Below, piece by piece: positions 1 to 9,358 of a stretch of DNA of 64,000 nt. Origin of the DNA: Polynucleobacter sp. AM-25C3 (GTDB lineage Bacteria; Pseudomonadota; Gammaproteobacteria; Burkholderiales; Burkholderiaceae). A model generated the notes under the pieces. It was not told the DNA's origin, made no database searches, and worked only from the letters and a program-made list of their open reading frames with translations. Position numbers and translations under genes: made by a program. How positions within the stretch are numbered: position 1 is the stretch's first letter; each line of letters begins with the position of its first letter. The DNA lies in contig NZ_JACVOS010000005.1 of assembly GCF_018882335.1 (NCBI RefSeq), forward strand, positions 1 through 64,000. Reading direction: 5' to 3'.

Positions 1-124
1 GGATGTGGACATACAATCATGAAAGACCGAACATGGGCTTAGGTGGAATTACACCAAAGCAAAAACTAGCACTTGCAGTACCAGCTTCTACTTTTAGCTT
101 AAGTTAAAAATGGGGGGATTACCG
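1..124 (+). mobile_element. IS3-family insertion sequence, 3' end (orfB C-terminus), cut by window edge
   Basis: An open frame runs from the window edge to a TAA at 105-107. It reads MWTYNHERPNMGLGGITPKQ and then an Ala/Leu-rich tail. The W-x-Y-N-x-x-R-P-x-x-x-L-G-G-x-T-P pattern is the standard C-terminus of IS3-family OrfB (DDE integrase) transposases, just after the catalytic glutamate. About 10 nt after the stop lies a G-rich stretch ending GGATTACC, like the terminal inverted repeat of several IS3-group elements, so the element probably ends near 120-124. Only the last ~35 codons are visible, so group and intactness cannot be judged. The element points toward trpC, which is on the opposite strand. 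Confidence 0.8.
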
Positions 125-268
125 TGGTTCGGAATTCGTGGCCTTGATGACACTGGGAGCCTAAATCACTTCGTGGCAATGTTTTCGGGCGATGTACTAG
201 GAACAGTTTTACTGATTGTTCTTATTAAATATAGTCTGAATTTAATGAGAGCTTCAAGGGCTGATTAA
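122..268 (+). pseudogene. C-terminal remnant of a membrane protein (possibly MASE1-like), interrupted by the IS
   Basis: Right after the presumed IS end an open frame continues without a start codon of its own and ends at TAA 266-268. It encodes ~48 residues, including GDVLGTVLLIVLIKYSLNLM. The hydrophobic segment preceded by G-D-x-L-G resembles the last transmembrane helix of MASE1-type sensor domains (inference from the pattern only). The simplest reading is that the IS inserted into a membrane-protein gene and this is the part downstream of the insertion. The stop overlaps the 3' end of trpC on the other strand by four bases. An alternative is read-through noise, but the helix-like composition argues against it. 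Confidence 0.4.
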
Positions 269-1068
269 TCAAAGAGCTCGCTTAACGCTGCTCCTGGATC
301 GTTGGCTCGCATAAAGGCTTCGCCAACTAAAAATGCGTTGACTTGATGGTCGCGCATCAGTTGGACATCGGCACGCGTCATGATTCCCGATTCAGTGACC
401 AGGGTTCTGCCATCCGGCACCATTGATAGCAGTGACAATGTTGTTTGAAGGGTAACCTCAAAAGTTTTGAGATTACGATTATTGATCCCAAGCAGGGATG
501 TTTTAAGTTCTAGAGCTTGCTCTAATTCAGGGGCATTGTGCACTTCCACCAATACATCTAAGCCAAGTTCATGCGCGCAGGCTTCCAACTCTTTCATTTG
601 ATTAAGTTCAAGACAGGCCACGATTAACAAAATGGCATCCGCACCGATTGCTCTAGCTTCGTAGACTTGGTAAGGGTCGATCGTGAAGTCTTTGCGCAAC
701 ACTGGAATGCTACAGGCAGCTCTTGCTGCCTGAAGATAGGCATTTGCCCCCTGGAAATAGTCTTTGTCTGTGAGAACAGATAAGCAAGCTGCGCCATTTT
801 TTTCATAGGACTGAGCAATCTCAGCTGGCCGGAAGTCTTCCCGCAATATTCCCTTGCTGGGACTTGCCTTCTTAATTTCAGTGATGACGCCAGCTTTGCC
901 AGATGCAATCTTCTGATTGATCGATTGAATAAAGCCGCGTGGCTTTAGAGTGGCATCGCGATTATTTTCTTCAGCCTGATCACGTTGATTGCCTAGAGAG
1001 ATTTTTTTTGAATCTGAGGCGACCTCAATCTTTTTGGTTGCAACAATTTTGTCGAGGATATCGCTCAT
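265..1068 (-). CDS. trpC: indole-3-glycerol phosphate synthase
   Basis: Converts carboxyphenylamino-deoxyribulose-5-phosphate to indole-3-glycerol phosphate with loss of CO2, the fourth step of tryptophan synthesis, in the cytoplasm. The 267-residue protein is a single TIM barrel of normal length for a monofunctional TrpC; there is no fused TrpF. Visible motifs are [12 protein letters not shown] (about 62-73, catalytic Lys and phosphate loop), VLRKDF (123-128, catalytic Lys126), VEVH, GINNRNL (194-200) and TESG near 226. It is the last gene of rpe-trpE-trpG-trpD-trpC, 11 nt downstream of trpD, so probably co-transcribed. Its 3' end abuts the IS3 fragment. Confidence 0.97.
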   Translation of the reverse strand: MSDILDKIVATKKIEVASDSKKISLGNQRDQAEENNRDATLKPRGFIQSINQKIASGKAGVITEIKKASPSKGILREDFRPAEIAQSYEKNGAACLSVLTDKDYFQGANAYLQAARAACSIPVLRKDFTIDPYQVYEARAIGADAILLIVACLELNQMKELEACAHELGLDVLVEVHNAPELEQALELKTSLLGINNRNLKTFEVTLQTTLSLLSMVPDGRTLVTESGIMTRADVQLMRDHQVNAFLVGEAFMRANDPGAALSELFD

Positions 1069-1079
1069 GAAAGTCTTAA

Positions 1080-2102
1080 TTAATTTTGGGTTGCAGCAAC
1101 AAATTGGTCAAGCTTTTGACGGGCCGCACCAGATGCAATGACTGCCTGTGCCAACTGAATACCACTGGCGATACTCGGAGCTACATCTGCTACATACAGT
1201 ACCGCGCCAGCATTGAGGCAAACAATATCACTTGCTGGACCAGGCGTTTTGTTTAGCACGTCTAAAACAATCGCTTTAGATTCTTCGGCATCGGCAACCT
1301 TAAAGCCATTGGTCGGAGCGGTATTCAAGCCAAAGTCTTGTGGATGAATTTCATATTCGCGAACCTGGCCATCTTTTAATTCGCCAACGAGGGTGGGGCC
1401 CTCAAGAGAAATCTCATCTAAACCATCGCGACCATAAACTACTAGCGCATGATCCATACCCATGGCTTGTAATACGCGCGCCTGAATACCTACTAAGTCT
1501 GCATGAAACACGCCCATCAGAATACGCTTGGCATCTGCTGGGTTAGTCAGCGGGCCTAGGATATTGAAAATCGTGCGCACACCAAGATCTTTACGAATCG
1601 GTACGACATTCTTCATAGCCGGGTGATGGTTTGGAGCAAACATAAAGCCTGCTCCAACCTTGGCAATGCATTGCGCTACTTGCTCTGGTGATAGCGATAA
1701 CTTCACGCCAAATGATTCCAGAATGTCTGCGCTTCCGGATTTGCTGCTCACGCTACGATTACCGTGCTTAGCAATTTTTGCACCGGCAGCTGCTGCCACA
1801 AACATCGCTGCTGTAGAAATATTGAAGGTGTGGGCGCCATCACCACCTGTACCCACAACATCAACTAAATTTTTTCTGTCTTCCACATGTACTGGGGTTG
1901 CAAATTCGCGCATCACTTGAGCAGCTGCAGCAATTTCCCCAACAGTCTCTTTTTTTGTGCGTAGAGCAACTAGCAAGCCAGCCACTAAAGTTGGTGGCAT
2001 CTCACCACTCATGATGAGGCGCATCATTGCAGTCATCTCATCATGAAAGAGTTCGCGATGTTCAATGCAACGTTGCAGTGCTTGCTGAGGGGTGATTGGC
2101 AT
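1080..2102 (-). CDS. trpD: anthranilate phosphoribosyltransferase
   Basis: Transfers phosphoribose from PRPP to anthranilate, the second committed step of tryptophan synthesis. The 340 residues match the family length. The diagnostic glycine-rich PRPP loop GTGGDG is at about 84-89, and [15 protein letters not shown] (112-126) carries the anthranilate/PRPP contacts. The metal-binding DE pair appears in [10 protein letters not shown] near 225. It lies 23 nt downstream of trpG and 11 nt upstream of trpC within the trp operon. It is a separate gene, not fused to trpG as in enterobacteria. Confidence 0.97.
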   Translation of the reverse strand: MPITPQQALQRCIEHRELFHDEMTAMMRLIMSGEMPPTLVAGLLVALRTKKETVGEIAAAAQVMREFATPVHVEDRKNLVDVVGTGGDGAHTFNISTAAMFVAAAAGAKIAKHGNRSVSSKSGSADILESFGVKLSLSPEQVAQCIAKVGAGFMFAPNHHPAMKNVVPIRKDLGVRTIFNILGPLTNPADAKRILMGVFHADLVGIQARVLQAMGMDHALVVYGRDGLDEISLEGPTLVGELKDGQVREYEIHPQDFGLNTAPTNGFKVADAEESKAIVLDVLNKTPGPASDIVCLNAGAVLYVADVAPSIASGIQLAQAVIASGAARQKLDQFVAATQN

Positions 2103-2125
2103 AGTGCTTAGTTACTTGGTTTGAG

Positions 2126-2692
2126 TTATTTGGCTTGGAGGAAATTCTTTAGCAGTGCGTGGCCATGCTCAGAAAGAATGGATTCTGGATGAAATTGCAC
2201 GCCTTCAACTGCGAGTTCTTTGTGGCGTACGCCCATGATTTCTCCATCAGAGGATGTGGCAGTGATTTCAAGTACAGCCGGCAAAGAACTCTTATCAATT
2301 GCAAGAGAGTGATAGCGCGTCACTTTGAATGGGCTTGGTAATCCCTTGAAAACGCCAACACCAGTATGGTAAATATCGTCGGTTTTGCCGTGCATCACTT
2401 TTTGGGCGCGAATAATCTTGCCGCCAAACGCTTCACCAATCGCTTGGTGTCCAAGACATACCCCCAGAATGGGAATCTGGCCTGCGTAGCGTTGGATCGT
2501 AGCTACTGAAATCCCTGCTTCAGCTGGGCTGCATGGTCCAGGTGAAATGCAAATGCGCGCAGGATTAATTTTGGCGATCTCTTCAACTGCAATCTCATCA
2601 TTACGAAAGACTTTGACCTCTTCACCCAGCTCTGCAAAATACTGAACGAGGTTATAGGTAAATGAATCGTAGTTATCAATCATGAGGAGCAT
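2126..2692 (-). CDS. trpG: anthranilate synthase component II, glutamine amidotransferase
   Basis: Glutaminase subunit that supplies ammonia to TrpE. The class I amidotransferase fold has the nucleophile elbow GVCLGHQ with Cys79, and the His168/Glu170 pair in GVQFHPES. The oxyanion-loop segment SPGPCSP is near 50-56. Length is 188 residues, normal for the free-standing subunit. Its start overlaps the 3' end of trpE by 17 nt, suggesting translational coupling and matched synthesis of the two subunits. The same protein may also serve folate synthesis (PabA role); no pabA is visible here, so that is only a possibility. Confidence 0.97.
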   Translation of the reverse strand: MLLMIDNYDSFTYNLVQYFAELGEEVKVFRNDEIAVEEIAKINPARICISPGPCSPAEAGISVATIQRYAGQIPILGVCLGHQAIGEAFGGKIIRAQKVMHGKTDDIYHTGVGVFKGLPSPFKVTRYHSLAIDKSSLPAVLEITATSSDGEIMGVRHKELAVEGVQFHPESILSEHGHALLKNFLQAK

Positions 2693-4181
2693 CGAGTCCT
2701 CCTTGTACTAAATCAGCCGCCATCAATACCGCACGGGCTTTGGCTTCGGTTTCTTTCCACTCGGCAGTGGGGTCTGAGTCGGCAACTACACCAGCGCCAG
2801 CCTGGGAGTGCAATACACCATCACGAATCACGCCAGTACGAATGGCTATTGCCACATCCATATCTCCCGAGAATGAGAGATAGCCTACTGCGCCACCATA
2901 GACACCGCGTTTAACGATTTCCATTTCATCAATAATTTCCATTGCCCGAATTTTTGGGGCGCCAGATAAAGTGCCGGCCGGGAAGGTTGCTCGCAAGACA
3001 TCCATATTGCTCATATTGTCTAGCAGTTCACCTTCGACAGAGCTCACGATATGTTGTACATGAGAGTACTTTTCAATCGACATCGAGTCGGTGACTTTGA
3101 CGGTGCCTGTTTTGGCAATGCGACCAACATCATTGCGAGCCAGATCAATCAACATCACATGCTCTGCAATTTCTTTGGGATCGGCAAGCAATTCTGTAGC
3201 AAGGCGCTGATCTTCTTCAGGCGTTGCGCCGCGAGGACGTGTACCCGCTAGCGGACGAATGGTGACAATTTTTTGGCTATCACGCTGCTCTTGGCGCACT
3301 AGGATTTCAGGTGAAGATCCGACGACTTGCAGATCACCAAAGTCATAGAAGTACATGTAAGGCGATGGATTGAGCGAGCGCAACGCCCTATAGAGAGCGA
3401 GCGGTGAATCTGTGAATGGTTTGCTGATGCGTTGACCAATTACTACTTGCATGCAATCGCCAGCCAAAATATATTCTTTGGTTTTAAGAACTGCGTTTTC
3501 AAAATCGACTGCTTTGAACTTGCGGATAAGCTCTGTCTTAGTACTCGGCAATGAAGCCGGCATGTTCACAGGTTTACTTAGGCAGGCTAGTAGCTCTTTT
3601 AATCGCGCTTGGCCTTTTTCAAAGCTATCTACAAGACTTGGGTCTGCATACACAATTAAATAAATACGACCAGCCACGTTATCGATTACCGCCAACTCTT
3701 CCGTCAACATCAATTGAATATCAGGCACACCTAATTCATCTGGAAGGCTATGCTTGGCTAAGCGGGATTCGATATAGCGAACCGTGTCATAGCCGAAGTA
3801 GCCAGCAAGGCCACCGCAGAAGCGTGGGAGGCCTAGCTGTACTGCAACTTTGAAGCGTTTGAAGTAAGTATCCACAAAATCCAATGGATTGTCATGATTA
3901 GTTTCAATCACTTGGTCATTAAGGAGCACTTCAGTCAGTGGTGAAGCCGGTGTACCCACTGTTCTCAAAACCGTTTTAGCTGGTAAGCCAATAAAGGAGA
4001 AGCGACCAAAGCGCTCGCCACCTAAAACGGATTCAAGTAGGTAGGTATTTTTTTGGCCAAAGGCTTGAGTCAATTTGACGTAAAGCGAGAGAGGTGTCTC
4101 TAAGTCGGCTAAAACTTCTTTCACCAGTGGAATGCGATTGAAACCCTGTTTTGCTAGGGCTAAAAATTCTTCGTGCTGCAT
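2676..4181 (-). CDS. trpE: anthranilate synthase component I
   Basis: Chorismate-binding subunit converting chorismate and ammonia to anthranilate and pyruvate. It has 501 residues, usual for the betaproteobacterial enzyme. The N-terminal allosteric domain includes [19 protein letters not shown] (the LLES element of tryptophan feedback sites). The C-terminal chorismate_bind domain shows [27 protein letters not shown] and [15 protein letters not shown]. The ATG overlaps the rpe stop by one base (TAATG), so rpe and trpE are translationally linked. The phosphoglycolate phosphatase gene often found between them in relatives is absent here. No leader peptide or attenuator is visible at this tight junction. 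Confidence 0.97.
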   Translation of the reverse strand: MQHEEFLALAKQGFNRIPLVKEVLADLETPLSLYVKLTQAFGQKNTYLLESVLGGERFGRFSFIGLPAKTVLRTVGTPASPLTEVLLNDQVIETNHDNPLDFVDTYFKRFKVAVQLGLPRFCGGLAGYFGYDTVRYIESRLAKHSLPDELGVPDIQLMLTEELAVIDNVAGRIYLIVYADPSLVDSFEKGQARLKELLACLSKPVNMPASLPSTKTELIRKFKAVDFENAVLKTKEYILAGDCMQVVIGQRISKPFTDSPLALYRALRSLNPSPYMYFYDFGDLQVVGSSPEILVRQEQRDSQKIVTIRPLAGTRPRGATPEEDQRLATELLADPKEIAEHVMLIDLARNDVGRIAKTGTVKVTDSMSIEKYSHVQHIVSSVEGELLDNMSNMDVLRATFPAGTLSGAPKIRAMEIIDEMEIVKRGVYGGAVGYLSFSGDMDVAIAIRTGVIRDGVLHSQAGAGVVADSDPTAEWKETEAKARAVLMAADLVQGGLDAPHD

Positions 4182-4906
4182 TACGCTTTTCCTGAGGTCG
4201 CTAATTCTGCGCGCATCGCCTTAATCACGTCGGCATAATTCTCTTTGCCAAAGATTGCGGAGCCGGCAACAAAAGTATCTGCACCAGCTTTAGCTACCTC
4301 TGCAATATTGTCGACCTTAATTCCGCCATCGACCTCTAAGCGAATATGACGACCGGTTTCTTGTTGATAACGATCTAAGCGTGCACGAACTTGAGCAATT
4401 TTATTCAGAGTGCTTGGAATGAATGATTGACCACCAAAGCCTGGGTTCACAGACATCAGTAAGACGAGATCGAGAAGCTCCAGAGTGTGGTCTAAGTGAT
4501 GAAGCGGTGTCGCGGGATTGAGAACAAGTCCGGCTTGACATCCTTGATCACGAATCAAATTAATAGTGCGATCCACATGAGGACTTGCCTCTGGGTGAAA
4601 GCTAATGAGGTTTGCTCCGGCTTTTGCAAAATCCGGAATCAAGCGATCTACTGGCTCCACCATCAGGTGCACATCAATCATGGCTGGTTTGCCATCTTTT
4701 GATGCGTGTGGGCGAATTGCCTCGCATACCAAGGGGCCAATAGTCAGGTTGGGGACGTAATGGTTGTCCATCACATCAAAGTGAATCCAGTCAGCGCCCG
4801 CAATCAGAACATCTTGAACTTCTTTGCCAAGGCAGGCAAAGTCAGCCGACAAAATGGAGGGGGCAATAACAAACTGGCTATTTGAGGGTGATTTCTGGCT
4901 ATCCAT
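4181..4906 (-). CDS. rpe: ribulose-phosphate 3-epimerase
   Basis: Interconverts ribulose-5-phosphate and xylulose-5-phosphate in the pentose phosphate pathway. The TIM-barrel protein has 241 residues. Visible motifs are [34 protein letters not shown] (metal ligand His and Asp), [16 protein letters not shown] and LEVDGGI with the second catalytic Asp. The start gives a short extra N-terminus of about 11 residues compared with many homologues; an ATG is used and no later ATG precedes the core. It heads the trp operon and is divergent from apaG, so the promoter must lie between or within the first apaG codons. Confidence 0.96.
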   Translation of the reverse strand: MDSQKSPSNSQFVIAPSILSADFACLGKEVQDVLIAGADWIHFDVMDNHYVPNLTIGPLVCEAIRPHASKDGKPAMIDVHLMVEPVDRLIPDFAKAGANLISFHPEASPHVDRTINLIRDQGCQAGLVLNPATPLHHLDHTLELLDLVLLMSVNPGFGGQSFIPSTLNKIAQVRARLDRYQQETGRHIRLEVDGGIKVDNIAEVAKAGADTFVAGSAIFGKENYADVIKAMRAELATSGKA

Positions 4907-4955
4907 CCCTAGATTCTAGCTTGCAGTTGGCCTTAGGATGGAGCAGAATTCGAGC

Positions 4956-5330
4956 ATGAATCCTCATGAAATTAGCATTACGGTCAAAACCCAGTATTTG
5001 CCCGACCAGTCTGACCCAGATAACCGCCAATTTGCGTTTGCCTATACCGTCACTATTCGAAATACCGGCGCAGCCAGTATTCAGCTAATAGCCCGCCATT
5101 GGTTCATCACCGATGGGGATAATGATGTCCAAGAAGTCCGTGGCTTGGGGGTTGTAGGGCAGCAACCGCTGTTGCGGGCAGGCGAGCAATTTGAGTACAC
5201 CAGCTGGGCGACTTTGCCGACACCGGCAGGAACAATGCGTGGGGAGTATTTCTGCGTCACTGAAGAGGCTCAATTTTTCCAGGCCCCAATCCCAGAATTT
5301 GCCTTGGTAATGCCTAGAACTTTGCATTAA
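4956..5330 (+). CDS. apaG: ApaG domain protein
   Basis: Small all-beta (fibronectin III-like) protein of the ApaG/DUF525 family; its molecular role is unsettled, though mutants in enterobacteria affect metal efflux and Ap4A-related phenotypes. The ATG at 4956 gives 124 residues starting MNPHEISITVKTQYLP, which matches family length and N-terminus. An upstream in-frame ATG at 4938 would add six residues. Family motifs seen are YTVTIRNTG, ARHWFITDGDN, VRGLGVVGQQP and EYTSWATLPTPAGTMRGEY. Divergent from rpe and followed by mltA on the same strand. Confidence 0.93.
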   Translation: MNPHEISITVKTQYLPDQSDPDNRQFAFAYTVTIRNTGAASIQLIARHWFITDGDNDVQEVRGLGVVGQQPLLRAGEQFEYTSWATLPTPAGTMRGEYFCVTEEAQFFQAPIPEFALVMPRTLH

Positions 5331-5344
5331 GTTCTAAAAAAGCC

Positions 5345-5458
5345 CTATTTTTTGCCCTTACCAGTCCAAAGGACAATAAAGAGCAGGAGGGCTAAAGCTA
5401 GACCTCCCTCAACGGCAAACAAGATCATTGGGTATTCATCGAGTAAATTGGCAATCAT
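5345..5458 (-). CDS. possible small single-pass membrane protein
   Basis: A 37-codon frame from ATG 5458 encodes MIANLLDEYP, then a hydrophobic helix of about 20 residues and a basic end WTGKGKK. This is a plausible small membrane protein with a charged cytoplasmic tail. It fills the gap between apaG and mltA on the opposite strand. Its ATG overlaps the mltA ATG on the complementary strand (shared CATG), and I see no good ribosome-binding site, so a promoter would have to lie inside mltA. I do not recognise the protein. It could be chance. Confidence 0.3.
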   Translation of the reverse strand: MIANLLDEYPMILFAVEGGLALALLLFIVLWTGKGKK

Positions 5459-6611
5459 GATTTCTATATCCAAATTAATAAGTCGCGAGAAAACTCTGCG
5501 AATCCTTGCCTGCAGTGTATTCGCTATCAGCATTGCAAGCTTATTGGTGGCTTGTTCCACGCCTTCTACACGAGGCTCTGGTTACCGCTCTAGTGGTAGT
5601 GCCCCAGTTTCTTATAGTTCCTCGATCGCCAGCTTTCGATCGGTAGCATGGCAAGAGTTGCCCGGTTGGCAGGAGGACGACTTAATACAGGCCTGGCCTG
5701 CGTGGCTCAAGAGTTGTGATGCATTGCGTAAGCGCAATAGCGAGATCAATTGGAAGCAGGTATGTTCCCAAGCTTCCAGCGTCTCGGGGCGCGACAAGCA
5801 AGCGATTCGCCAATATTTTGAGGGAAATTTTCAGGTATACGAAGTGCGCAACAGTGCTACCGGCAATGAATCCGGCCTGATCACGGGCTATTACGAACCT
5901 ATCATGAATGGCTCCCAGACCCGCACTGCAAGCTACACGGTCCCCTTGTACGGGCTGCCAAATGCTTGGAAGACATCGAAGCCGAGTCCTGCGCCGACGC
6001 GCGCAGAGTTAATGAGTTCCGGAGTCCTTCGAGGCTCGGAGATTGCTTGGGTGCAAGATCCAGTTGCCGCTGCATTTATGCAAATACAGGGCTCAGGAAA
6101 GATTCGTCTTGAGGATGGCCGTGTCTTACGTCTGGGCTATGCCGGCACCAACGATCAACCATTTAAGTCTTTCGCTCAATGGCTCTTGGATCGTAAGGAA
6201 ATTACTCGTGGCGAAGCAACCATGCAGGGCATCTCCGCCTGGGCCAAGCGTAACCCTAGCCGGGTTGAAGAGATGCTCAACGCCAATCCTCGTTTTGTGT
6301 TCTTCAAAGAGTTGCCAGGAAATGTGAGCGCCGATCTTGGCCCTAATGGAGCTTTAGGGGTGCCATTGACTGCTGAGCGAAGTATTGCGATTGATTTAAA
6401 GGCGATGCCTTTAGGTGCACCAGTATTTTTGAGTACGACTAAACCATTGAGTAGTCAAACCCTGCAAAAATTGGTGATGGCCCAGGACACGGGCAAAGCC
6501 ATTGTGGGCGGGGTACGGGCAGATTACTATTGGGGATCGGGAGATTCCGCTGGAGAATTGGCGGGACGGATGAAGCAAGATGGCAAGATGTGGTTATTGT
6601 TGCCGCGCTGA
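5457..6611 (+). CDS. mltA: membrane-bound lytic murein transglycosylase A
   Basis: Outer-membrane lipoprotein that cleaves the MurNAc-GlcNAc glycosidic bond of peptidoglycan, leaving 1,6-anhydroMurNAc ends. Start at ATG 5457 was chosen because it puts a lipoprotein signal at the N-terminus: basic residues, a hydrophobic stretch and lipobox LVAC near residue 33. Longer frames upstream would bury the signal. The MltA domain shows TGYYEP, VPLYGLP, QIQGSGKI, LRLGYAGTNDQP and NPRFVFF. The 3D domain follows, with the catalytic Asp in MAQDTGKAIVGGVRADYYWG. The 1,6-anhydromuropeptides it releases are substrates of the AmpD-like amidase encoded near 63 kb. Confidence 0.95.
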   Translation: MISISKLISREKTLRILACSVFAISIASLLVACSTPSTRGSGYRSSGSAPVSYSSSIASFRSVAWQELPGWQEDDLIQAWPAWLKSCDALRKRNSEINWKQVCSQASSVSGRDKQAIRQYFEGNFQVYEVRNSATGNESGLITGYYEPIMNGSQTRTASYTVPLYGLPNAWKTSKPSPAPTRAELMSSGVLRGSEIAWVQDPVAAAFMQIQGSGKIRLEDGRVLRLGYAGTNDQPFKSFAQWLLDRKEITRGEATMQGISAWAKRNPSRVEEMLNANPRFVFFKELPGNVSADLGPNGALGVPLTAERSIAIDLKAMPLGAPVFLSTTKPLSSQTLQKLVMAQDTGKAIVGGVRADYYWGSGDSAGELAGRMKQDGKMWLLLPR

Positions 6612-6637
6612 ATGAATTATTTTTTTGAAAGATATTG

Positions 6638-7414
6638 ATGACTTACAACACCATATTGACTGAAGTAGATGGCAAGGTTGCCGTGATTACTTTGAATCGC
6701 CCTCAAGTGCTAAATGCCTTGAATGATGAGTTAATGGATGAATTAGGTGCGGCTTTGTTAGGCTTTGATGCGGATGACAATATTGGTTGCATCATCGTTA
6801 CCGGCAGTGAAAAAGCCTTTGCTGCTGGCGCAGATATTGCGACGATGGCGAAGTATGGATTTGGTGATGTGTACCGTGGAGATTTTATCTCTCGCAACTG
6901 GGAAGAGATGAAAAAAGTACGTAAGCCAGTGATTGCTGCAGTGTCCGGTTACGCCCTTGGCGGCGGATGCGAATTGGCGATGATGTGCGACACCATCATG
7001 GCTGCTGATAGTGCGAAGTTTGCCCAACCAGAAGTGAAATTAGGAATTATCCCTGGTGCTGGTGGTACGCAGCGTTTGCCACGTGCCGTCTCTAAGGCTA
7101 AGGCTATGGATTTGGCATTGACTGGCCGCATGATGGATGCTGCTGAAGCCGAGCGCTCAGGCCTCGTCGCCCGAATTTTTCCTCAAGCGGATTTATTGAA
7201 AGAGGTTAAAGCGATTGCCAAAACCATTGCTGATATGCCATTGCTAACAGCAATGATGGTGAAGGAAGCAATCAACACCGCTTATGAAACTACCCTTGCA
7301 GAAGGTATTCATTTTGAGCGTCGCTTATTCCATGCTTGTTTTGCGACTAACGATCAAAAAGAAGGTATGGCCGCCTTTATGGAAAAGCGCCCAGCTCAAT
7401 TTACTAACTCTTAA
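6638..7414 (+). CDS. enoyl-CoA hydratase
   Basis: Crotonase-fold enzyme that hydrates trans-2-enoyl-CoA to 3-hydroxyacyl-CoA, mainly in fatty-acid or aromatic acid breakdown. The ATG at 6638, with a GAAAG site about 7 nt upstream, gives 258 residues, the normal mitochondrial/EchA length. The oxyanion hole residues sit in AFAAGADI and [16 protein letters not shown]. Both catalytic glutamates of the hydratase subfamily are present (GGGCE and [20 protein letters not shown]), favouring true hydratase activity over isomerase or hydrolase activity. The substrate is not evident from the context: mltA upstream, an amidohydrolase convergent downstream. Confidence 0.92.
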   Translation: MTYNTILTEVDGKVAVITLNRPQVLNALNDELMDELGAALLGFDADDNIGCIIVTGSEKAFAAGADIATMAKYGFGDVYRGDFISRNWEEMKKVRKPVIAAVSGYALGGGCELAMMCDTIMAADSAKFAQPEVKLGIIPGAGGTQRLPRAVSKAKAMDLALTGRMMDAAEAERSGLVARIFPQADLLKEVKAIAKTIADMPLLTAMMVKEAINTAYETTLAEGIHFERRLFHACFATNDQKEGMAAFMEKRPAQFTNS

Positions 7415-7419
7415 AGTAA

Positions 7420-8616
7420 TTAAGTTTTTTCTAAATAGCGTTGAGCTAGCTTGACCCAGTAGCTCACGCCAACTGGGATCAATGCATCATTGAAGTCATA
7501 AGATGGATTGTGTAGATGGCATGGGCCCATGCCATGCCCTACGGAGCGATGATCGCCATCACCATTGCCTAAGAAAACATAGCAACCGGGTTTCTCCAGC
7601 AGCATAAAAGCAAAATCCTCAGCACCCATGGTTGGGTCGATAGAGGTATTGACGTTCTGCGCTCCAACGAGCTCGCCCATCACTTCGCTTGCGAACTCCA
7701 CTTCATCATCATGATTAATTAGTGGGGGATAGTTGCGAGCAAAACTCACTTCTGCTTGACAGTCAAATGCGTTAGCTACGTTGTGTGAGATTTCTTTTAA
7801 GCGCTGTTCGATCAAATCTAAAACTTCTATCGTGAATGTACGAACTGTTCCACCGATAAAGGCGCTATCAGGGATGACATTACTTGTCTCACCAGCATGA
7901 AATTGCGTGACCGACAAAACAGCCGCATCTACGGGCCGCTTATTGCGCGTGATGATGCTTTGTAGGGCTTGAACAACTTGCGTACCTGCTAAGACAGGAT
8001 CAGCGCTATTGTGTGGCAAGGCAGCATGACCACCTTTACCGCGAATGGTGATTTCAAAAGTATTGCTTGAGGCCATCATGGGACCAGCTGTCACGCCGAA
8101 ATGGCCTTCAGCAAGACCTGGCCAGTTGTGGAGGCCAAACACGGCGTCACAAGGAAATTGCTTAAAAAGGCCATCGTTAATCATTTCTTGCGCACCAGCA
8201 CCACCTTCTTCGGCTGGCTGAAAAATGAAAATGACCGAACCTGTAAAGTCTCGATGATTAGATAAGTATTGAGCTGCGCCCAAGAGCATTGCAGTGTGAC
8301 CATCATGGCCGCAGGCATGCATTTTTCCTGGATTCTTTGAAGTGTGTTCAAAGGTATTGTGTTCTTGAAGTGGCAGGGCATCCATGTCGGCGCGCAAGCC
8401 AACCATCTTGCCTGGACCTAAGTCGCCATCAAGTCTACCGACAACCCCAGTTTTTCCAAGACCACGATAAACCGTGATTCCCCAGCTCGAAAGTGCTTCA
8501 GCTACAAGATCAGAAGTACGATTTTCTTCAAAGCGCAATTCTGGATGCGCATGAATATTGCGGCGAATCTCTTGTATGGCGGATGCGGAGTCGATGATTT
8601 CTGGAAGTAATCGCAT
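7420..8616 (-). CDS. M20 family amidohydrolase (hippurate hydrolase / N-acyl amino acid hydrolase type)
   Basis: Metallohydrolase of the M20D peptidase family, which splits N-acyl or indoleacetyl-amino acid amides. It has 398 residues. Di-metal ligands are in MHACGHDGHTAMLLGAA and QPAEEGGAGAQEMI, with GLRADMDALP and GLHNWPGL also typical of HipO/IAA-amidohydrolases; MGAEDFAFML and the final HNPSYDFND complete the active site. The dimerisation domain lies between the two halves. Substrate cannot be told from sequence. The gene converges on the enoyl-CoA hydratase (5 nt apart) and lies 19 nt downstream of bioD on the same strand, so it may be read through from the bio genes. Confidence 0.9.
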   Translation of the reverse strand: MRLLPEIIDSASAIQEIRRNIHAHPELRFEENRTSDLVAEALSSWGITVYRGLGKTGVVGRLDGDLGPGKMVGLRADMDALPLQEHNTFEHTSKNPGKMHACGHDGHTAMLLGAAQYLSNHRDFTGSVIFIFQPAEEGGAGAQEMINDGLFKQFPCDAVFGLHNWPGLAEGHFGVTAGPMMASSNTFEITIRGKGGHAALPHNSADPVLAGTQVVQALQSIITRNKRPVDAAVLSVTQFHAGETSNVIPDSAFIGGTVRTFTIEVLDLIEQRLKEISHNVANAFDCQAEVSFARNYPPLINHDDEVEFASEVMGELVGAQNVNTSIDPTMGAEDFAFMLLEKPGCYVFLGNGDGDHRSVGHGMGPCHLHNPSYDFNDALIPVGVSYWVKLAQRYLEKT

Positions 8617-8635
8617 AACTTCATCTTATCTGAAT

Positions 8636-9358
8636 TTACTCAGGCAGCTTTATGTGCTCTGCAGCAAAACCTAATGCCTCTATGGAGTAAGGGGCATTCT
8701 CTGACTTCTTGAGTTGCGCTGGAAGGCTGGGAATGATTCCCAGAAATGGGGCAAATATTCGGTCTTTTAAGGTTTGAATATTCTCTTCTAAAAGAGGCAT
8801 TTCATCGGAAAGGGTATTGGCAACCCATCCTGCAATCGTTAATTGACGAGACTGAATGGCCTCACAAGTGAGTAAAGCATGGTTAATGCACCCTAGGCGC
8901 ATTCCAACCACGAGGATCACTGGTAAATCCATCGCCTGAGCCAAATCACCTAAATCTTCTTGCTCATTTAAAGGAACTAAAAACCCACCTGCGCCTTCGA
9001 CAACGACCGAATCAAATTGATGATCCAGAGAATTTAAAGCGCCCAGAATGATCGTGCAATCCAAGTAGATGCCATTTTTCTTGGCAACAAGGTGTGGCGC
9101 TGCCGCTTCATCGAGAACATAAGGGCAAAGACTTTGTTCGTTGGGATTCAATCCTGAAGCAATGCGTAGTGCTTCTAGGTCTTCATTTAGTTTTTGGCCG
9201 CTAGAGCCCGTATAAGTTCCAGCAACAACAGGTTTAAAGCCTGCTGCACTCAATCCTTTTTCTTTAAGCTTCAGGACTAAAGCGCCGCTTACCAAAGTCT
9301 TGCCAACTTCAGTGTCAGTACCAGTTACAAAAAAACTCGTGGGCAAGTTTGAGGTCAT
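8636..9358 (-). CDS. bioD: ATP-dependent dethiobiotin synthetase
   Basis: Closes the ureido ring of biotin: converts 7,8-diaminopelargonate plus CO2 to dethiobiotin using ATP. It has 240 residues. The N-terminal P-loop is FFVTGTDTEVGKT (about 8-20) and VEGAGGFLVPL near 110-120 is the family motif contacting ATP and Mg. GFKPVVAGTY carries the catalytic lysine. The start overlaps the bioF stop by 4 nt (ATGA), giving a coupled bioA-bioF-bioD unit. Confidence 0.96.
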   Translation of the reverse strand: MTSNLPTSFFVTGTDTEVGKTLVSGALVLKLKEKGLSAAGFKPVVAGTYTGSSGQKLNEDLEALRIASGLNPNEQSLCPYVLDEAAAPHLVAKKNGIYLDCTIILGALNSLDHQFDSVVVEGAGGFLVPLNEQEDLGDLAQAMDLPVILVVGMRLGCINHALLTCEAIQSRQLTIAGWVANTLSDEMPLLEENIQTLKDRIFAPFLGIIPSLPAQLKKSENAPYSIEALGFAAEHIKLPE

